This document shows positions 13,651-26,540 of a DNA stretch of 64,000 nt, piece by piece. Position numbers and translations under genes: made by a program. The DNA comes from Macrotrachela quadricornifera (taxonomy: Eukaryota > Rotifera > Eurotatoria > Philodinida > Philodinidae), in assembly GCA_022393335.1 (NCBI GenBank), contig JAJEKB010021580.1, forward strand, positions 280,411 through 344,410, given 5' to 3'. The notes beneath the pieces are model-generated. The model searched no databases. It was not told the DNA's origin and saw only the letters and a list, made by a program, of their open reading frames with translations. Position 1 is the first letter of the stretch. Every line of letters begins with the position of its first letter.

Positions 13651-15083
13651 AGAAATGGTCAAAAAAGAAGAGGAGTTATCCTTAAGGACCTATCAACACT
13701 TATGTGATGGGACTTGGGAAATTATGTGTATCCATGTATAATAGAGCTTGGCGACCTATGAGTACTGTCATAGTCATAGGATATGCTTTGAATACCTATA
13801 GATATCCCCATAGGATATTTAATGAATCATAGATATCCCGTCTAGAATGCTCTTAATGAATCCTGAAAATTGTGTATATAACGTTTCATGATGATCATCT
13901 GATAGAACAGAACTCTTTGAAAAGGTTTAATTCATTGACAAGAAGTATTCAAATAGTTCAGCTTATGGTAGTGAGTGTTTTGGACAGTTCATCACTTCTG
14001 AAATAGAGAGCTGAACTTGTGCTGACTTAGATACTGAGACATAATAGTCAGTTTGGACGAATAAGTCATCATAAGCAGGATTAAAGCTCAAAGAAAAAAC
14101 ATGTCTTTACTAGGAAAGGTAAAAAAAATGTCCTTAGAAGATTTAAGTTGCATCATAAGTTTGAAAAGTCGAGAATTCGATCGGTATGATTAGTTTTTAA
14201 AAATTTTTCTCAATGTTTTATATATCATTTTGCAGTCTATGTAATTTCCTATCTAATAGTATATTATATTTGAGGTTTTCATTTTTGATGATGACAGAAA
14301 AAGCTTTTTATGAAAACCATAGGCAACAAAGACATTATTTGCGATAATTTCAAAACTTCTTGACGAATCATTCGTATCTTCGAACTCGACCAAGATATTG
14401 ATGAGATAATGTTGTATGCAAAATTTCATCCCAGTCGGATGAACTTGTGAAGAGTTACCATGTAAACGGCCAAGCGTCTGGGACACTCTGACCGATTTTA
14501 TAGTCTACTCATTTTTTGAGTGCACAATAAATGAACGAAGAATAACTTAATAGAAAATCTTCAGCTTACAGTATATTCAACAAATATACTACAAAATCTT
14601 GTGGTCTACGAGTCTTAATAAGATTCTCTTAGAAATTTTATTAGATTACGAAAATTTTTATAAAAATTTTGTATATTCGTGGAATATCCTGAAGGCATAT
14701 GAGAGTTTTATGAAATATTTACTTTTTTTAGTGCGGCATATATAAACGGTCTTAGTAAGCTTTAGTAGACGTTGGGAAAACTTGAGAATCCTAGCAGACT
14801 ATAATAGCTCGTAGTAAATCTCAGTAGTTCGTAATAGATTTTTATTAGACCGTCATCCATGCTGGTATCCTATGCAAAAAGTTTTGATAAAACCACGACG
14901 AGATAAATTATTCTAGAATTCTTTTTCGTCATCTATTGCTGTTTTGATATACATAAACTAACCTTCAACGAAAAATATTATTGGAATATCGATGTTTTTT
15001 AGTAAGGAGAACCTTCTTTCGTTATATAAATCCTCACTTTTACTTTTCAAAGTTTTTTGAGAAACTTGTACAAGATTACTAAC

Positions 15084-15325
15084 CTGCTTCGAGAGTGATT
15101 GACTGGAACTGGTTCTTCAAGCGTTGGAAGCATGTTCAAAACTACTGATATATTCGAAGATGACCTTTTTATAAAAGCTAAAATTATAGAAACATTTATG
15201 ACATGTAAAAATGCAATTAATATCAGACTTCTCTCTTATTTTACACTAGCAGAAGTATCTGGCATTGCCTGAGAAAATTCACTATTGACATATATAAGTA
15301 AAACTTCTATTGGACACGAGAACAT
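15084..15325 (-). CDS. Possible 5' exons of the mucin-like gene (cytoplasmic tail)
   Basis: Two candidate exons, 15325-15247 (starting ATG, 26 codons plus one base) and 15177-15084, are joined by a 69-bp GT-AG intron. They read MFSCPIEVLLIYVNSEFSQA onwards to a Pro-rich stretch ending NHSRS. The donor after 15084 is in the right phase for the acceptor before 9417, which would place a basic juxtamembrane run before the membrane segment. This would need a 5.7-kb intron. Only splice phase and open frame support it; there is no homology. Confidence 0.3.
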
Positions 15326-18300
15326 GTAAGAAAACCCAATCAATAGAGAGTAAACACACACAAAATCTTATTTTTTTCTCAGGTCGCGGCTTTGGCTCTT
15401 GGGCTTATCTTAAATGCTTGTCCCGGCTACTTTCATTCGCGTTAAATATAAAATACTGATATTGAAAAACTGATAAAAGGCGAAAGATTTTTCGTTCTTA
15501 TAGGGCTAGATCCGGAAGAGCTTGATGAAACTTATGAGTTCTATCGACTTTTTTTTATCTTGGTCAAGCATTTATAAAAGCACATACATGTCTCGATCAT
15601 CCCTATTTCAACTAGTCTCGATCGCGCTTGGTCACATTCCTAGTGCTGCAGCTATTTAGCTGTGTTTCGAGTGGGGAGCCTACAGGCAAAAGCGATTCTT
15701 CGACAGCGTTGCAAAAGAAATTCATTTCAATTGAAACTAAGCGCAACAGCTCATCTAACTGATCTACAATGTCATGTTCACAATATCCATGGATCGGGAG
15801 AATTACGACGATATATCATATTTTGTACTACCGAAATCACATTGAATTGTGATTAGTTGCAAAGAAAGACAGATAGAAAAACGTTCTTGGGCACACTCTT
15901 CAGCAATCTCAGGAGTCAATCTGTATGACCAATCAATGCTGAGCCATATAGACTATTTATTTGAAATTTCTACCTTACACGACTCCAAGCAAACAAGTTC
16001 CTCTAAAACTCGATTTGTATGTGACATGGACCGGCCAGTAAGGTCACAGGTGCCTCACTACATCATCGAACTTATTAGGCTTCTGATTCCCAATGTTTTC
16101 CCTATGATCATCCAACGATAGTTGCTTTCCTAAATACTCCTATCTTATGTGTTTCAAGCTAACCTATAAAATTTTGAGATAACTGGATGTTTAATTAGAA
16201 TTCACCGCCTATGAAAGTTCCTGTCTAACTTTTTTCTCGAAATCGCAAGTTTTGATCAGCTAATTTCTAGGCGGCTAAATTCATGTCGGTTTCGGACTAA
16301 CCAACCAGATTTCGAAGCGAATGCGCCACAGATTTAAGCGCAGCATCCTCAAAAACCCCTAGGTATCCATTTTGTGATTGCTCACAACGCGCTGCTCAGT
16401 AGTTTTTGATGCTACTAAATGCTGCAATCCTATCAATCAAATACAAAGGCGAGCCTGTTGCAAGTAGAGGACCGATGTTTTCATCGTCAAAATGTAGTCG
16501 TTAAACTTCTCCTGAAAGAGAGGATCATCCCTAAAAAGTTTGGTTGCATTTGCTCTTATCATGTCCAAATGCATGAATAACAAACAAATACACTTTCCTC
16601 TTTATATATATAAATATAAATGTAAACAATTGGGATTTATTTTTTATATATCTTCGAAGTCAACAGTACCTATATTAGAGAATATGGTGGCCGACGATAA
16701 TTATACTTTTCGAACACTTGCAATTTGCTTATCGCGACAGAAAAAACAAACACTACTGATCAATGCATAGCGAAATCATGATTATACATCTATCACTTCA
16801 ACCGTGACGGAAAACGAAAATCACAAATGTAAACACTCGATTCATATATACTTTCTTTATAAATAAATGTCTATCATTGACTTTTGCCATGCGATAGCAT
16901 GAGTAATTACAAAATAAACAACAAAAAAGCAAATTTTATTGTCGATATTCGTTTATTTTTCGCTACACTTATTAATATTAATTAATTTTCGTGCAAAAAA
17001 ATATTTACTCAAAACAGATAACAAACAACACTTTTTTAATTAAATATTCTACTACTTTATTAAAAGCAGCCTTCGTCTCGAATAAATTCGCTATAAAAGG
17101 TAATTAGTTTGAAAACTATACGATAGGTTATTTGAACTTTTTCTGGATTTAAACAATACAAAAAGCATTTCCTTTTTATCTGAAATAGAAATATAGAGAA
17201 ACTAAGAATATTTCATATACTTTTTTATATGTTCCATGAGTCTTGAGTATATATAGCTGTAAAGTTTAAACACTAGACCCATCTTACAAAGAAATCATTT
17301 GAGATATTACCTACCATTTTGATTTATTTCCCATTTGATCAAGTATATTGAGATAGTAAAGGCTTCAAGGGATTTTGCCTACCTCTATGCATTCAAAATT
17401 TATGCCCGTTTTACGAATTTTTGACTAATTTCTATGAATTTATTTAAAAAAATCAAATTGAGGTATTTTGATTTAAAATTTTGCCCATAGATAAGCCTAA
17501 CAAATGGCGCGAAGCCAAGGGATTGGCTGACCCTTTTCTGAAAGAAGAGAAATCTTTCATTGTATGCTCGAAAAGGGATGCCTCCACGCAGGCTCTCCCA
17601 CTTTTAACAGCATGTTCGGCCAGCAACTTCTTAGTATGCTAGGTTTGCAGTACCCGTCGAATTATGTAAGAATTCACATTTTGTTTTAGTTCAAAGCATG
17701 CTCTTTGATCCAAAATAAAGTATGGATTCTTGCATTGCTGGAGGAGCTCTAAAAAATTAACGTACACAGAAACTGCTGGCTAAAAGTCGATGTAAATCTG
17801 GAAGACCTTACATAGAAGCACCCGAAGAAAGTTCATTTCGAAGTGGAAAGTAATTTTTCATCAGCAATATACAAGTAGTCATCTCACGTTTACAATATCA
17901 AAACTATTGATCTATGATATAAAGCAAAAACAGTCCCAAAAATGAGGTTTTCATAATCATGTTACATTTATCCAGCTCAAACTACAATATTTTCGAGAAA
18001 AAACTATCCCATTATAATCGTTATCAAAAGTCACTTATTATTCACTAGTTGTTAACTGATATTCCGTAAGTAACTCATTAAAGTTGTGAAAAAGGTCTTC
18101 TCATAACGCTATGATAGCGATATTGATCAAGCATTATTTAGAGAATAGCTTCATGTGGAGACAAGGAAACAAATTTATTGTTTCCAAAGAAAAGATCATA
18201 CACAATAATTTAAATGAAATTTGATAGAGGGATTCGCGCTTCACATTAAGACGCATCGATAGTTTCACAGTAAGATAATATATATTGCAAAAAAGAAAAC

Positions 18301-19756
18301 TGTAATTAATGATTAGTATATATATTTTATAATACTTCCGAGTTTACTCTACAACATGAGATAAAAATTTATTTCAAATTGTGAAGTACTTATGTCTCAT
18401 ATGTCGTATCACATGGACAAACAGATATATAGATAACTAGACATACGATGGAAATTAATGCTGGAATGTATCGAAGTTGTTTTTTTTCCCTTTTCTGAAA
18501 GAAAGGATTACAGAACGTTCAAAGAAGTCGGCTAAAATGCCTAAAGTGTATCTGTCTGTCTATCCAAGTCAAACTGATTTCTTTGGCCTGTAATTTGGCC
18601 CAGGAATTAATAAGAACAACTGTGAACATTTGCTAATTCCATGGACCAAAGATTTTTGAAGACGGGAAATCGATTGGCGTCGTTAGCTTTTGGAAATTTT
18701 TTCATATGCCTTTTTTATTAAAAAGAGAGGCTTTTTTAACAAAAAAGTGGTTTCTTATAAAGTTTGATTAAAAGTAATCAAAGTCGAAGAGATTGAATCT
18801 GACTTTGTTTTTATTATGTATATAGATAAATAGCTTGTTTGTAATTTAAATATGATTTCTACGAAAAACAACTGAGGGAATTTTCAGACGAGCGCTACTT
18901 GTTAATTAATAATAAACTAATGTATCATTGTTTCTTATAGAATTTGGCTAATCATTATCAAGCATGAAAAATGTGAAGGAAGCCAATGAAAGCTTTTTTT
19001 AATGAAATCCATGTTATTTAAAGGTTCACTTAACAATAGTCGAAGATTGTGAACCTATCCTCGAGCTTGCTTTTAACATAAGTGCATTTCCCTATTGATT
19101 ACATAAGGTCAAGGCTTTGAGTAAGATTTACACATAGATATGTGGAAAACGAAGTCACCGCTTGAAGTCCACTTATTGAGTTTTCGTAGAGATCAAATGT
19201 GAACTAAGATTTAAAATAGACGAAGATCTTTCCTAGGCTACACGTTAAAGTACTCTTTTTTTTTGCAATTTTTAGAACGGTTCTCCATTTTTTAGTTTCT
19301 TCTTGATGAAGGCATTAGCAAATGCTCAGTAAATTTTCAAAAGAAATTCCAACGATATGCATCTATTCGCTTTAAATCTGGAGTAATATAAAACGATCTA
19401 GTGGTGTGAAATGTTGGAAAATATGACATCACAAACAGCTTAATATGATCATATATCTGCAATAAACTTGATAAGACTTAATCAAGGAAAAAGAACTGAA
19501 ATTTGAAGTCTGCTCTTGATAATGGAACAACATTCAAATGTCTAGCGAAACATTTAAGAATGCCCACTCTGGAGGAGTCTACAGTATTGAGAGGTTGTCA
19601 GTATTTTTGATAACATGTATTTTTTAATTCTTCCACTATATTAAAGTTCCTTTACCCAGATTATTTTCAAAATGGTACACTTCGTGAATATTCCGTATTA
19701 CTACTGGCTTAAACTTTTTAAATTCGATTAGTTTTCTAAAAAAAATGAGATATATG
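15326..19756. other. Intergenic, no supported gene; one palindrome
   Basis: No frame in this stretch resembles a known protein or joins into a gene. An imperfect 64-bp palindrome lies at 17668-17731 (starts aagaattcac, centre gcatgc). Three similar words, cttttctgaaagaa, occur near 17534, 18492 and (as cttttccgaaagaa) 21007, part of a short dispersed repeat. Confidence 0.5.
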
Positions 19757-20254
19757 GTTGTAATTAGGTATGCACCGAACCCGAACTCAAGTTCGAGGTT
19801 CGGTCCTATACGTTCGGGTTTGGGCTCGGTCTATACGTTCGAGTTCGGGTTCGGGTGCTATCCAACCGATTTAGATAGTGTTGAGTATTTATATAGCTGT
19901 CTTAGAACTTTTGAAGCATATAAAAGATCATGTGAAGCACCGAACGTTCGGTCAGTTTCGAGTTCGGGTTCGGGTTTGGAGTTCGTGTTCGTGTTCGGGA
20001 TTTTTGAAATTTGCAAAATTTTTTCGAGGAGAACTATGGGTCTTTAGTTTTTAGATTACTGTCTTCATCGCTTGTAGGCCTTTCATAATCAGCCATGAAA
20101 CCATTTCTTTTGACTTACCATTATCTCTTTTATAAAGTAACTCAAAAATGACTGAACTCAGTACCGAACCCGAACCCGAACTTTGAAACCGAACTCGAAC
20201 TCGAACTCGAACTTTGAAACCGAACCCGAACGTTCGGGTTCGATCAATTACAAC
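19757..20254. mobile_element. Inverted-repeat element made of TTCGGG/CCCGAA hexamers
   Basis: The ends match as inverted copies: gttgtaatt at 19757-19765 and aattacaac at 20246-20254. Each is followed inward by accgaacccgaac-type sequence. Between 19790 and 20000 the plus strand is rich in ttcgggttcggg-like words; from 20158 to 20246 it carries the complementary cgaacccgaac words. This looks like a non-autonomous element with expanded subterminal repeats. The frame at 19745-20047 is only this repeat read through. Confidence 0.6.
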
Positions 20255-21777
20255 TTGTAATTGATCGTTTTTTGATCAAGTCGAAAGCCAACCATGTTCG
20301 ACTGGCTCTATAGGATCAAGGGAACTCTAAGATAAAATATAATCATACTAAATTTTCTTTCAAAAGATGTTCAGCAAATTCATAGGATGAAAACTACTTG
20401 TATATATGTAGGGAGGTAGATACCTTGCGTATTAGTGTTTAATGAAGTTACTTGGTTTTTTCCAAGTAATATTTATTTACGTGAAGCAATCAACCGTATT
20501 ATCTCATAGACATAATGATGAGAGACACATGAATCAATGGCTTTTGTGCATATTTTTTTCATCGTACTGCACTATACAGTATTGTATTTTCTTTCTGTTC
20601 TTAGCTTGATACAAAATAAAATAAATGTGTATATTCATACGACATATACCTTCTGCTGAATATTTCTTTTTTTCTCTTTCTTCGGCCGGATTTTCTTAAA
20701 CCATGAGTCAATAATTACATTTTGCACTCATTCATGAGATAATTCAATACTTTTACGTTAGAAGAAGAGAATAATGCAGCATGCAAACTTTTTTAACGAA
20801 AAATTTCATAACAAGAAATACACCAAAAGATGCACCGTAAGCAGCACTATAACATATCAAAAATCCAGCCTGGAATCTCTTACTTTGATATTACATTCGT
20901 CCTTAGCAATGAAACTTTACCACTACAAGAGCATGCTTATTTTTTTTCAAACTTTATTTCTTTCTCATAAAAAATTGGATTAAGAAAATAATAGAAATAG
21001 ACTATTCTCTTTTCCGAAAGAAAGGGCTATAGGATGTTTAAATACGCCGGCTGAAGTGCTTGAAGAGGGGAAAAGTATAGAATACAGGAATTCAATAGAA
21101 TCTTATCAAATCTGATGGAATCATGTACACGGGTGGAAAAATATTAACAAAGAAGTCAGAGTGAAGAGATAATATTTCTAAAACTGAGAGAAATATCTGA
21201 GCTGGCACAAACTGTTTCGAAACATTCCAAAGCAGATGAATATCATTTTTTTGCAATAATATAATATGCATCTTTCTATATATCGTTAGTTGACACAAAC
21301 TGATCTAACTGCAATAATGTTTTTCTTTCCTTTATTATTCTATTATTTAGTAAAATATTTATCTATTGAGCTTAATTTTCTTACGTTTGATTTTCTTATC
21401 TATCCATACAGAATCATCTACGAGCAAATGAAATATAAAGAAAACGACAAATATCAGCAGCATGAGTGTGAATATTTCTTAGGATGCAGGAAGTTCGCTA
21501 ATATGACTTTCGCCAATACATCATCAAGACACTCGCCAATTGGCGGAAGTCATGTGAACATTCACCAACACTGATGTAATTTCGTCACATTTGCATATCA
21601 TTTCTTCTACGGTCTTGCCCATTTCGCAAATATCCAGTAACATTTGATCATAATTGAATAATTCAACACCCATCGTCACTATGTATTAGTCACATACTTT
21701 GTAGATTGATCGATGTCTATTACGACACATGCCGCAGCGCGTTTCCTCCAGTCAGCTGATCAGACAATTCAAACACG
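20255..21777. other. Intergenic, nothing recognised
   Basis: AT-rich sequence. Short frames at 20774 and 21290 show no family resemblance. A copy of the short dispersed word cttttccgaaagaaaggg lies near 21007. Confidence 0.5.
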
Positions 21778-22229
21778 AGGGAACCCTTCAAACTGCCGGA
21801 CACCGTTTTGAACCGATATTTTGCCTATGATTGGGGCACAGTGGAACTAAAAGAATTCTTTAAAGATTCGGGCTCATGTTTTGCTCAACCAGAGTTATGA
21901 CCGTTTTAGTGGGTTTCCGGTCTCTGGACTAGTTATTCATAGAAAACTCAATTACAAAATTTTCACCTGAAATTTTACTCATACACAGACCTCAAAATTC
22001 TAATAGTTTTGAGACCCGTTTGCGGGAAAAATTTCAGGTGAAAATCTCATAATTGAGTTTTCCATGAATAACTAGTCCAGAGGCCAGAAATCCACTAAAA
22101 CGGTCATAACTTTAGCTGAGCAAATCATAAGCCCGAATCCTTATAGAATTTTTTTAGTTTCATTGAGTCCTAGTCATAGGCAAAATATGGGCTCAAACGG
22201 CGTTCAACTTTTGGCAAGGTTCTCTCATC
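21778..22229. mobile_element. Long fold-back element, ~200-bp arms
   Basis: The left arm (about 21778-21985) and right arm (about 22020-22229) are imperfect inverted copies. For example, ctggactagttattcat near 21925 pairs with atgaataactagtccag near 22065, and ggaacccttc near the left end pairs with the ggttctctc end. Arms are diverged, with indels, around a short centre. There is no coding capacity and no clear target duplication. Confidence 0.75.
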
Positions 22230-22849
22230 AGCTAATCAAATAACAACTGATCAACTATCTATACAATTGCAATTATCACTCTCTAGTGGAATATCACGAA
22301 AAAGTCGATCGAAAAAATAAAACAGCATTGGCCAACTGCAATTCCTACTGTTACCGAAGCACATCCAACTTCTCTCTCGAATGTTTTATTGCCTTGTCCT
22401 TCTGTATTTGTTGTTCTAAAGTGTACATAATTTATTCGTTCACTTTCAACTTTCACATTTTCATTATATTTGCTTTTCTATGGTGATATCATATTCCAGC
22501 GTATCCTTAGTGAACTACTCGTATCGGACACTACTAATATTGGTGAACTTCCAGATCCCCTTCGTATTAGTGAAATAAAATACTGAATAATCTAGCTATA
22601 AGTGATATTAATATTTGATCCATCTTTAAAAAACAAATAAAGTCACAATTGATACAATCAATATCATGATTTATGCTGTTTGAAAACAATGTTTGATAGA
22701 AAATCAATGAACAAATATCATCTAAAAGCGACTTAATAATCAATAGATTGTTAAACATTTAATTTACTGACCATTTTGAAGAATATGCGTTTCACATAGT
22801 TTTCATGGAAATTTCGCACATATTTGATGATATATGTATGGTAGATTTT

Positions 22850-24610
22850 GCAGATAAAGAAATATTTGTGTGAAGAGTAATGGCAAGAAGAATCTTATTC
22901 ATATCTATATTTGTCTGATGAAATGAAACAAAAAAGAAAAATAAACAAGACGATATATTAAGAAATAGAAACGCGTAATATATAGGATAGAAAAATACAG
23001 TTTTTAATGAGACTGAATTATTTAAAGACTTGAATGTCTTGTTGAATTTTACAGTTATTAATATCATTAAAAGGTGTTGATTTTTGGAATATTGCATTGG
23101 CTTTCTCATAGTTTTGAAGTGACAATGTCTATTTACCGTTCGTTTTATACATGAAACCAATTTTATGATAAGTTGAAGCAATATGAAACTGATCTTGTGG
23201 TAAAGATCTTTTTTGTATTTCAAGAGCATGCTCAAAATGTTGCAAAACCAGATCAAATTAGTGAAGGCAACAGTAAACTTCACCAATATTACTAATTGTA
23301 ATAACAAGATCCGGATGATTTATTGGAAGAAGCTTTTCACTAATAGTCAAATCTTTCCAAAAATAATCCAATCATTTTGAATATTATTTTTCTTCAAGAT
23401 AAATCACTCCAATATTATTCAAACACATAGCAACTCTTTGATGAACATCGGTATAAGCTTGTTTATATATCATTAGAGCTTTTTCATACCATAAAAGACT
23501 CTCATCAAATTGATGTTGACTTTCAAGTACATTTCCTAATGCTCGAAAACAATTCGGAAGAAATGGATCACGAATAGATAAATCTTTAATAATACAACGA
23601 AAATAATGTTCACCTTGTTTTAATTTATCCGATCGATGAAGCATTTTTCCAACAGATAATAAATCACTTTCTTCAGCAATCTCTTTTTTGACATGTTCAA
23701 AGAGTGGAATTAAATGATGATCATCATTATTAGAAAGTGAAAGTTGAACGATAGAAAAGAATTCATTGAAATTAATTTAGCTCTAATATTTCATCAATTG
23801 ACATTATTTGTCCACGATAGACACAATTTATTAATGATATTTGCTTGTTTTATAAATCGATTAATTCATTCTTAATATCACACGTAAAAGATCGAAATAG
23901 AAAAAGCATATCAATATTTTGAATACGTAAAGCTTTGCTTAACATTCGATAAAGAAAACATACTTTTGTATACCATTCTATAGCTGATTTTTGAGAATAA
24001 TGGCTTTCAAATTCATGTAGAATTTCTAATTGATTTACATTATATTTCAATTCGGCTTTACATACGGCAATTAATTCTTTTTTATCCATAGGATTTTCTT
24101 TTACTTGAAGAAGAGCATCAATAAGTAATTGGAAATAAAGAAATGTGCCATTTAAATCTAATGATGATTGATCAGATCGATCACCAGTATTAAAAATACT
24201 GATAGATAGATGTTCATCAATTTTATTCTGTTTCTTTTTATCTGATTGAGTTTTAGCGACAAGTTCATCAGGATGTCTTACAATTGCCATAATCTACAAA
24301 TTTATACCATTTATCCTGTTTTTCTATATCAAAGCAGTAGATATAGGTTGTAAAGACTTGTCGAAGGTCATGAATATGAGGAATACTATCTTGTCCGAAT
24401 TGTCCGTTAACAATTAAAATAATTTGATCGTCTGTAAAATATTGAATGTACTGTTCACATTCATCTACATCTTCAAAGGTTTTAATATGATTAATAATAG
24501 ATCGAAGTTGCTGTTGGACATTTTGATTATGTTTCGATGTATTTACAGAAGCATCAAGTCATACTAATGAAAATGTTTTTTCTTCTTTCAATAAATCAAA
24601 ATAGGAAAAA
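22850..24610 (-). pseudogene. Broken ART-TPR gene (bdelloid NAD-arginine ADP-ribosyltransferase with TPR repeats)
   Basis: Read on the minus strand, the order matches the ART/kinesin-light-chain-like family common in bdelloids: an N-terminal region with LDASVNTSKHNQNVQQQLRS and a domain to about 23850, the start of the ART fold (VYRGQIMS near 23823, holding the catalytic Arg), then TPR units (for example ALGNVLESQHQFDESLLWYE at 23500-23550). Damage seen: a TGA at 24561-24559 in the first conserved segment, a frameshift near 24270, a stop after DEILELN near 23780 followed by loss of the ART core (no Ser-Thr-Ser or Glu-x-Glu segment), and further stops among the TPRs (near 23383 and 23245). The longest intact pieces are 24290-23850 and 23644-23384. 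It would not make a working enzyme. Confidence 0.85.
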
Positions 24611-26234
24611 AATGTCTTTGTAATAACAAAAATCCATTAGTATTGTTTTGTTGTTTTTTCGTACGCTTACCATATTATTTTAGAAGTAAGCATTTTATGC
24701 ATAAGTGCTTGATGAAGAAATTTAAACGAAAGAAGTTACAGTTTATTTTATTTTCAGTTACAAAATCGAATTAAAAATTTAAATAAATATAAACCAAAGC
24801 AATTATTGTTTGATAAATATCAAGATAAAATAGAATAGAATATAATATTTTTATTTTTCTTGATATTTCAATTCAGAATTAAATATGGTTCGTTATCAGA
24901 TAATACTTAAGAACAAGATAGTATTCCATTCGATATCTAATTCATAAGAAATAAACTGACAAGTTATTTTGATCAATATTATTCTCGTTATAGCTATGAA
25001 AATAAGTCTTCATCTAGAAGAAATATTTTATTTAAATAAGAAACAACAAAAGTAAAATAAAGTCACTTTCCTCTTTACCTTGATTTTATTCTTCTACTAT
25101 TTAATTATTTTCTTCATAATAAATCATTATCTATATGAAAATCGTATTGATAGAGTTGAGCAAGTTGTTTAGCATTGACTTTTCCCATATTGATTTCGCA
25201 TGATTAAAATTTGATACTTCAAAGTTTTGAGCGTTTCGAAAGCAATAATTACACTGGAAAGCAAAGTCATTCATTCTAACTTCAATCGTTATATCAAACT
25301 ACTATTATTTGATCGTTATCTTTGGAATTTTTATTGAAATGTTGGATAAAATAAGGCAAAAGAAGTCATGGATATTAACAAATAAAGAAAAAGATAATTT
25401 ATATTAAGAAAAAATAATCGTAACAAACCATCCAGATCTTTATCAAATATTGATAATCACTGAATAATTTGGTTACATCTGCAGACAAGCAAAAGAAAGA
25501 ATCAAATTTATATACTAGAATAGTCAAATATTTATCAGGTTTAATAGTCTTGATATTGATATTATGAAGTATGATACGGTTCATAGAATTTTCGTTGCAA
25601 TAGTCGACATCTGATCTTAAATCCTAGAAAATAAAAGGAAGATATATTTTCAAAAAAATAAACCATATTCAGATGTCGGCGGTAAGAATGCACGCAAAAT
25701 ATCGAAGCTTTGTTAATGTATAGTAAGGCATAAATGTTGATTGAGTTCATAGATGTGATATCGCATATTTGAAAAAGCATGAGATGAACTGTCTTTCTGT
25801 TGATCATCTTCAAATAGTCAACAAAAATGATTTGAAACCTCAAATTTCGTAAGTAAAATAAACAAATCTTTTCAAACAACTACCATCGAACAAACCAAAG
25901 AAATTTGGTTTACAAAACTTAACCATAGCGAAAATATTCTTTTAGATTATTTTGCATTGATATATCTGTTAAAATGATACGATAACAAGTTTTTATTTTA
26001 TTCAATGTACAAACAATTCTAGTCTTTTGATTTTATGACCTTCATTACAAATGATTAGATGTGAACATAGACTTTGTAGATATTTACCTCAAAGAATACG
26101 AATAAGAGAATGAATAATTCATTAAATAGGTAATAAAATAAAAAATTTTTCAATGTTAGCTAGTTCTATACGAGATTACATTTTTCTGTTTGGTGTTAGA
26201 AAATTTCTACAAAGGGTAGACAATCTTGAGGGTA
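24611..26234. other. Intergenic, nothing recognised
   Basis: AT-rich. Minus-strand frames at 25399-25879 have no recognisable motifs and no convincing splice partners. Confidence 0.45.
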
Positions 26235-26540
26235 ATAATGTAGCAGAAATTTTAATCATAATTGATAAATTGAAAGTAAAACGAGTTTCTATTTACACGT
26301 TTAAACAAATATTCATTCGCATCGTACATGAAAATCATTTTATTCCTACCTCCAATGAAATCAGCTGTTTTCCTTTGACATTTATTCATTTTCATTTAAA
26401 CATCGATAGCAGAGATAAACATACAGATCAGTAACAAAACATAGAAACATATTTCGATAAATAAGTATAAATGCAGATGAAAGAGGTACACATGGATAAA
26501 GGCTCATAGACATATCTATTTAAAGATTAGAAATTGATGC
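26235..26540 (+). repeat. Dispersed repeat, copy 1
   Basis: Aligns in the same orientation with 37845-38145. Shared stretches include aatcagctgttttcctttga and ggctcatagacatatctatt, with many substitutions between. No coding function is seen and ends are not defined. Confidence 0.7.

Larger units (their letters stand above)
9418..15083. other. Gene-poor stretch (possible first intron) with three small transposons
   Basis: Apart from the two hAT-like MITEs and the fold-back listed separately, only AT-rich sequence with short meaningless frames is seen. Around 14740-14850 there is a loose run of words like tagtaga. Confidence 0.4.

Noticed and set aside
19745..20047. 100-codon frame rich in Ser, Gly, Phe
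   Set aside because: Produced by the TTCGGG-like hexamers; no protein family resemblance.
19770..20246. Hexamer arrays as telomeric repeats
   Set aside because: The unit is irregular, changes strand inside the locus and lies between inverted ends, which fits a transposon better.
22792..23307. 171-codon minus frame in the ART-TPR region
   Set aside because: It is out of frame with the TPR similarity, which runs through the same bases in another frame with stops.
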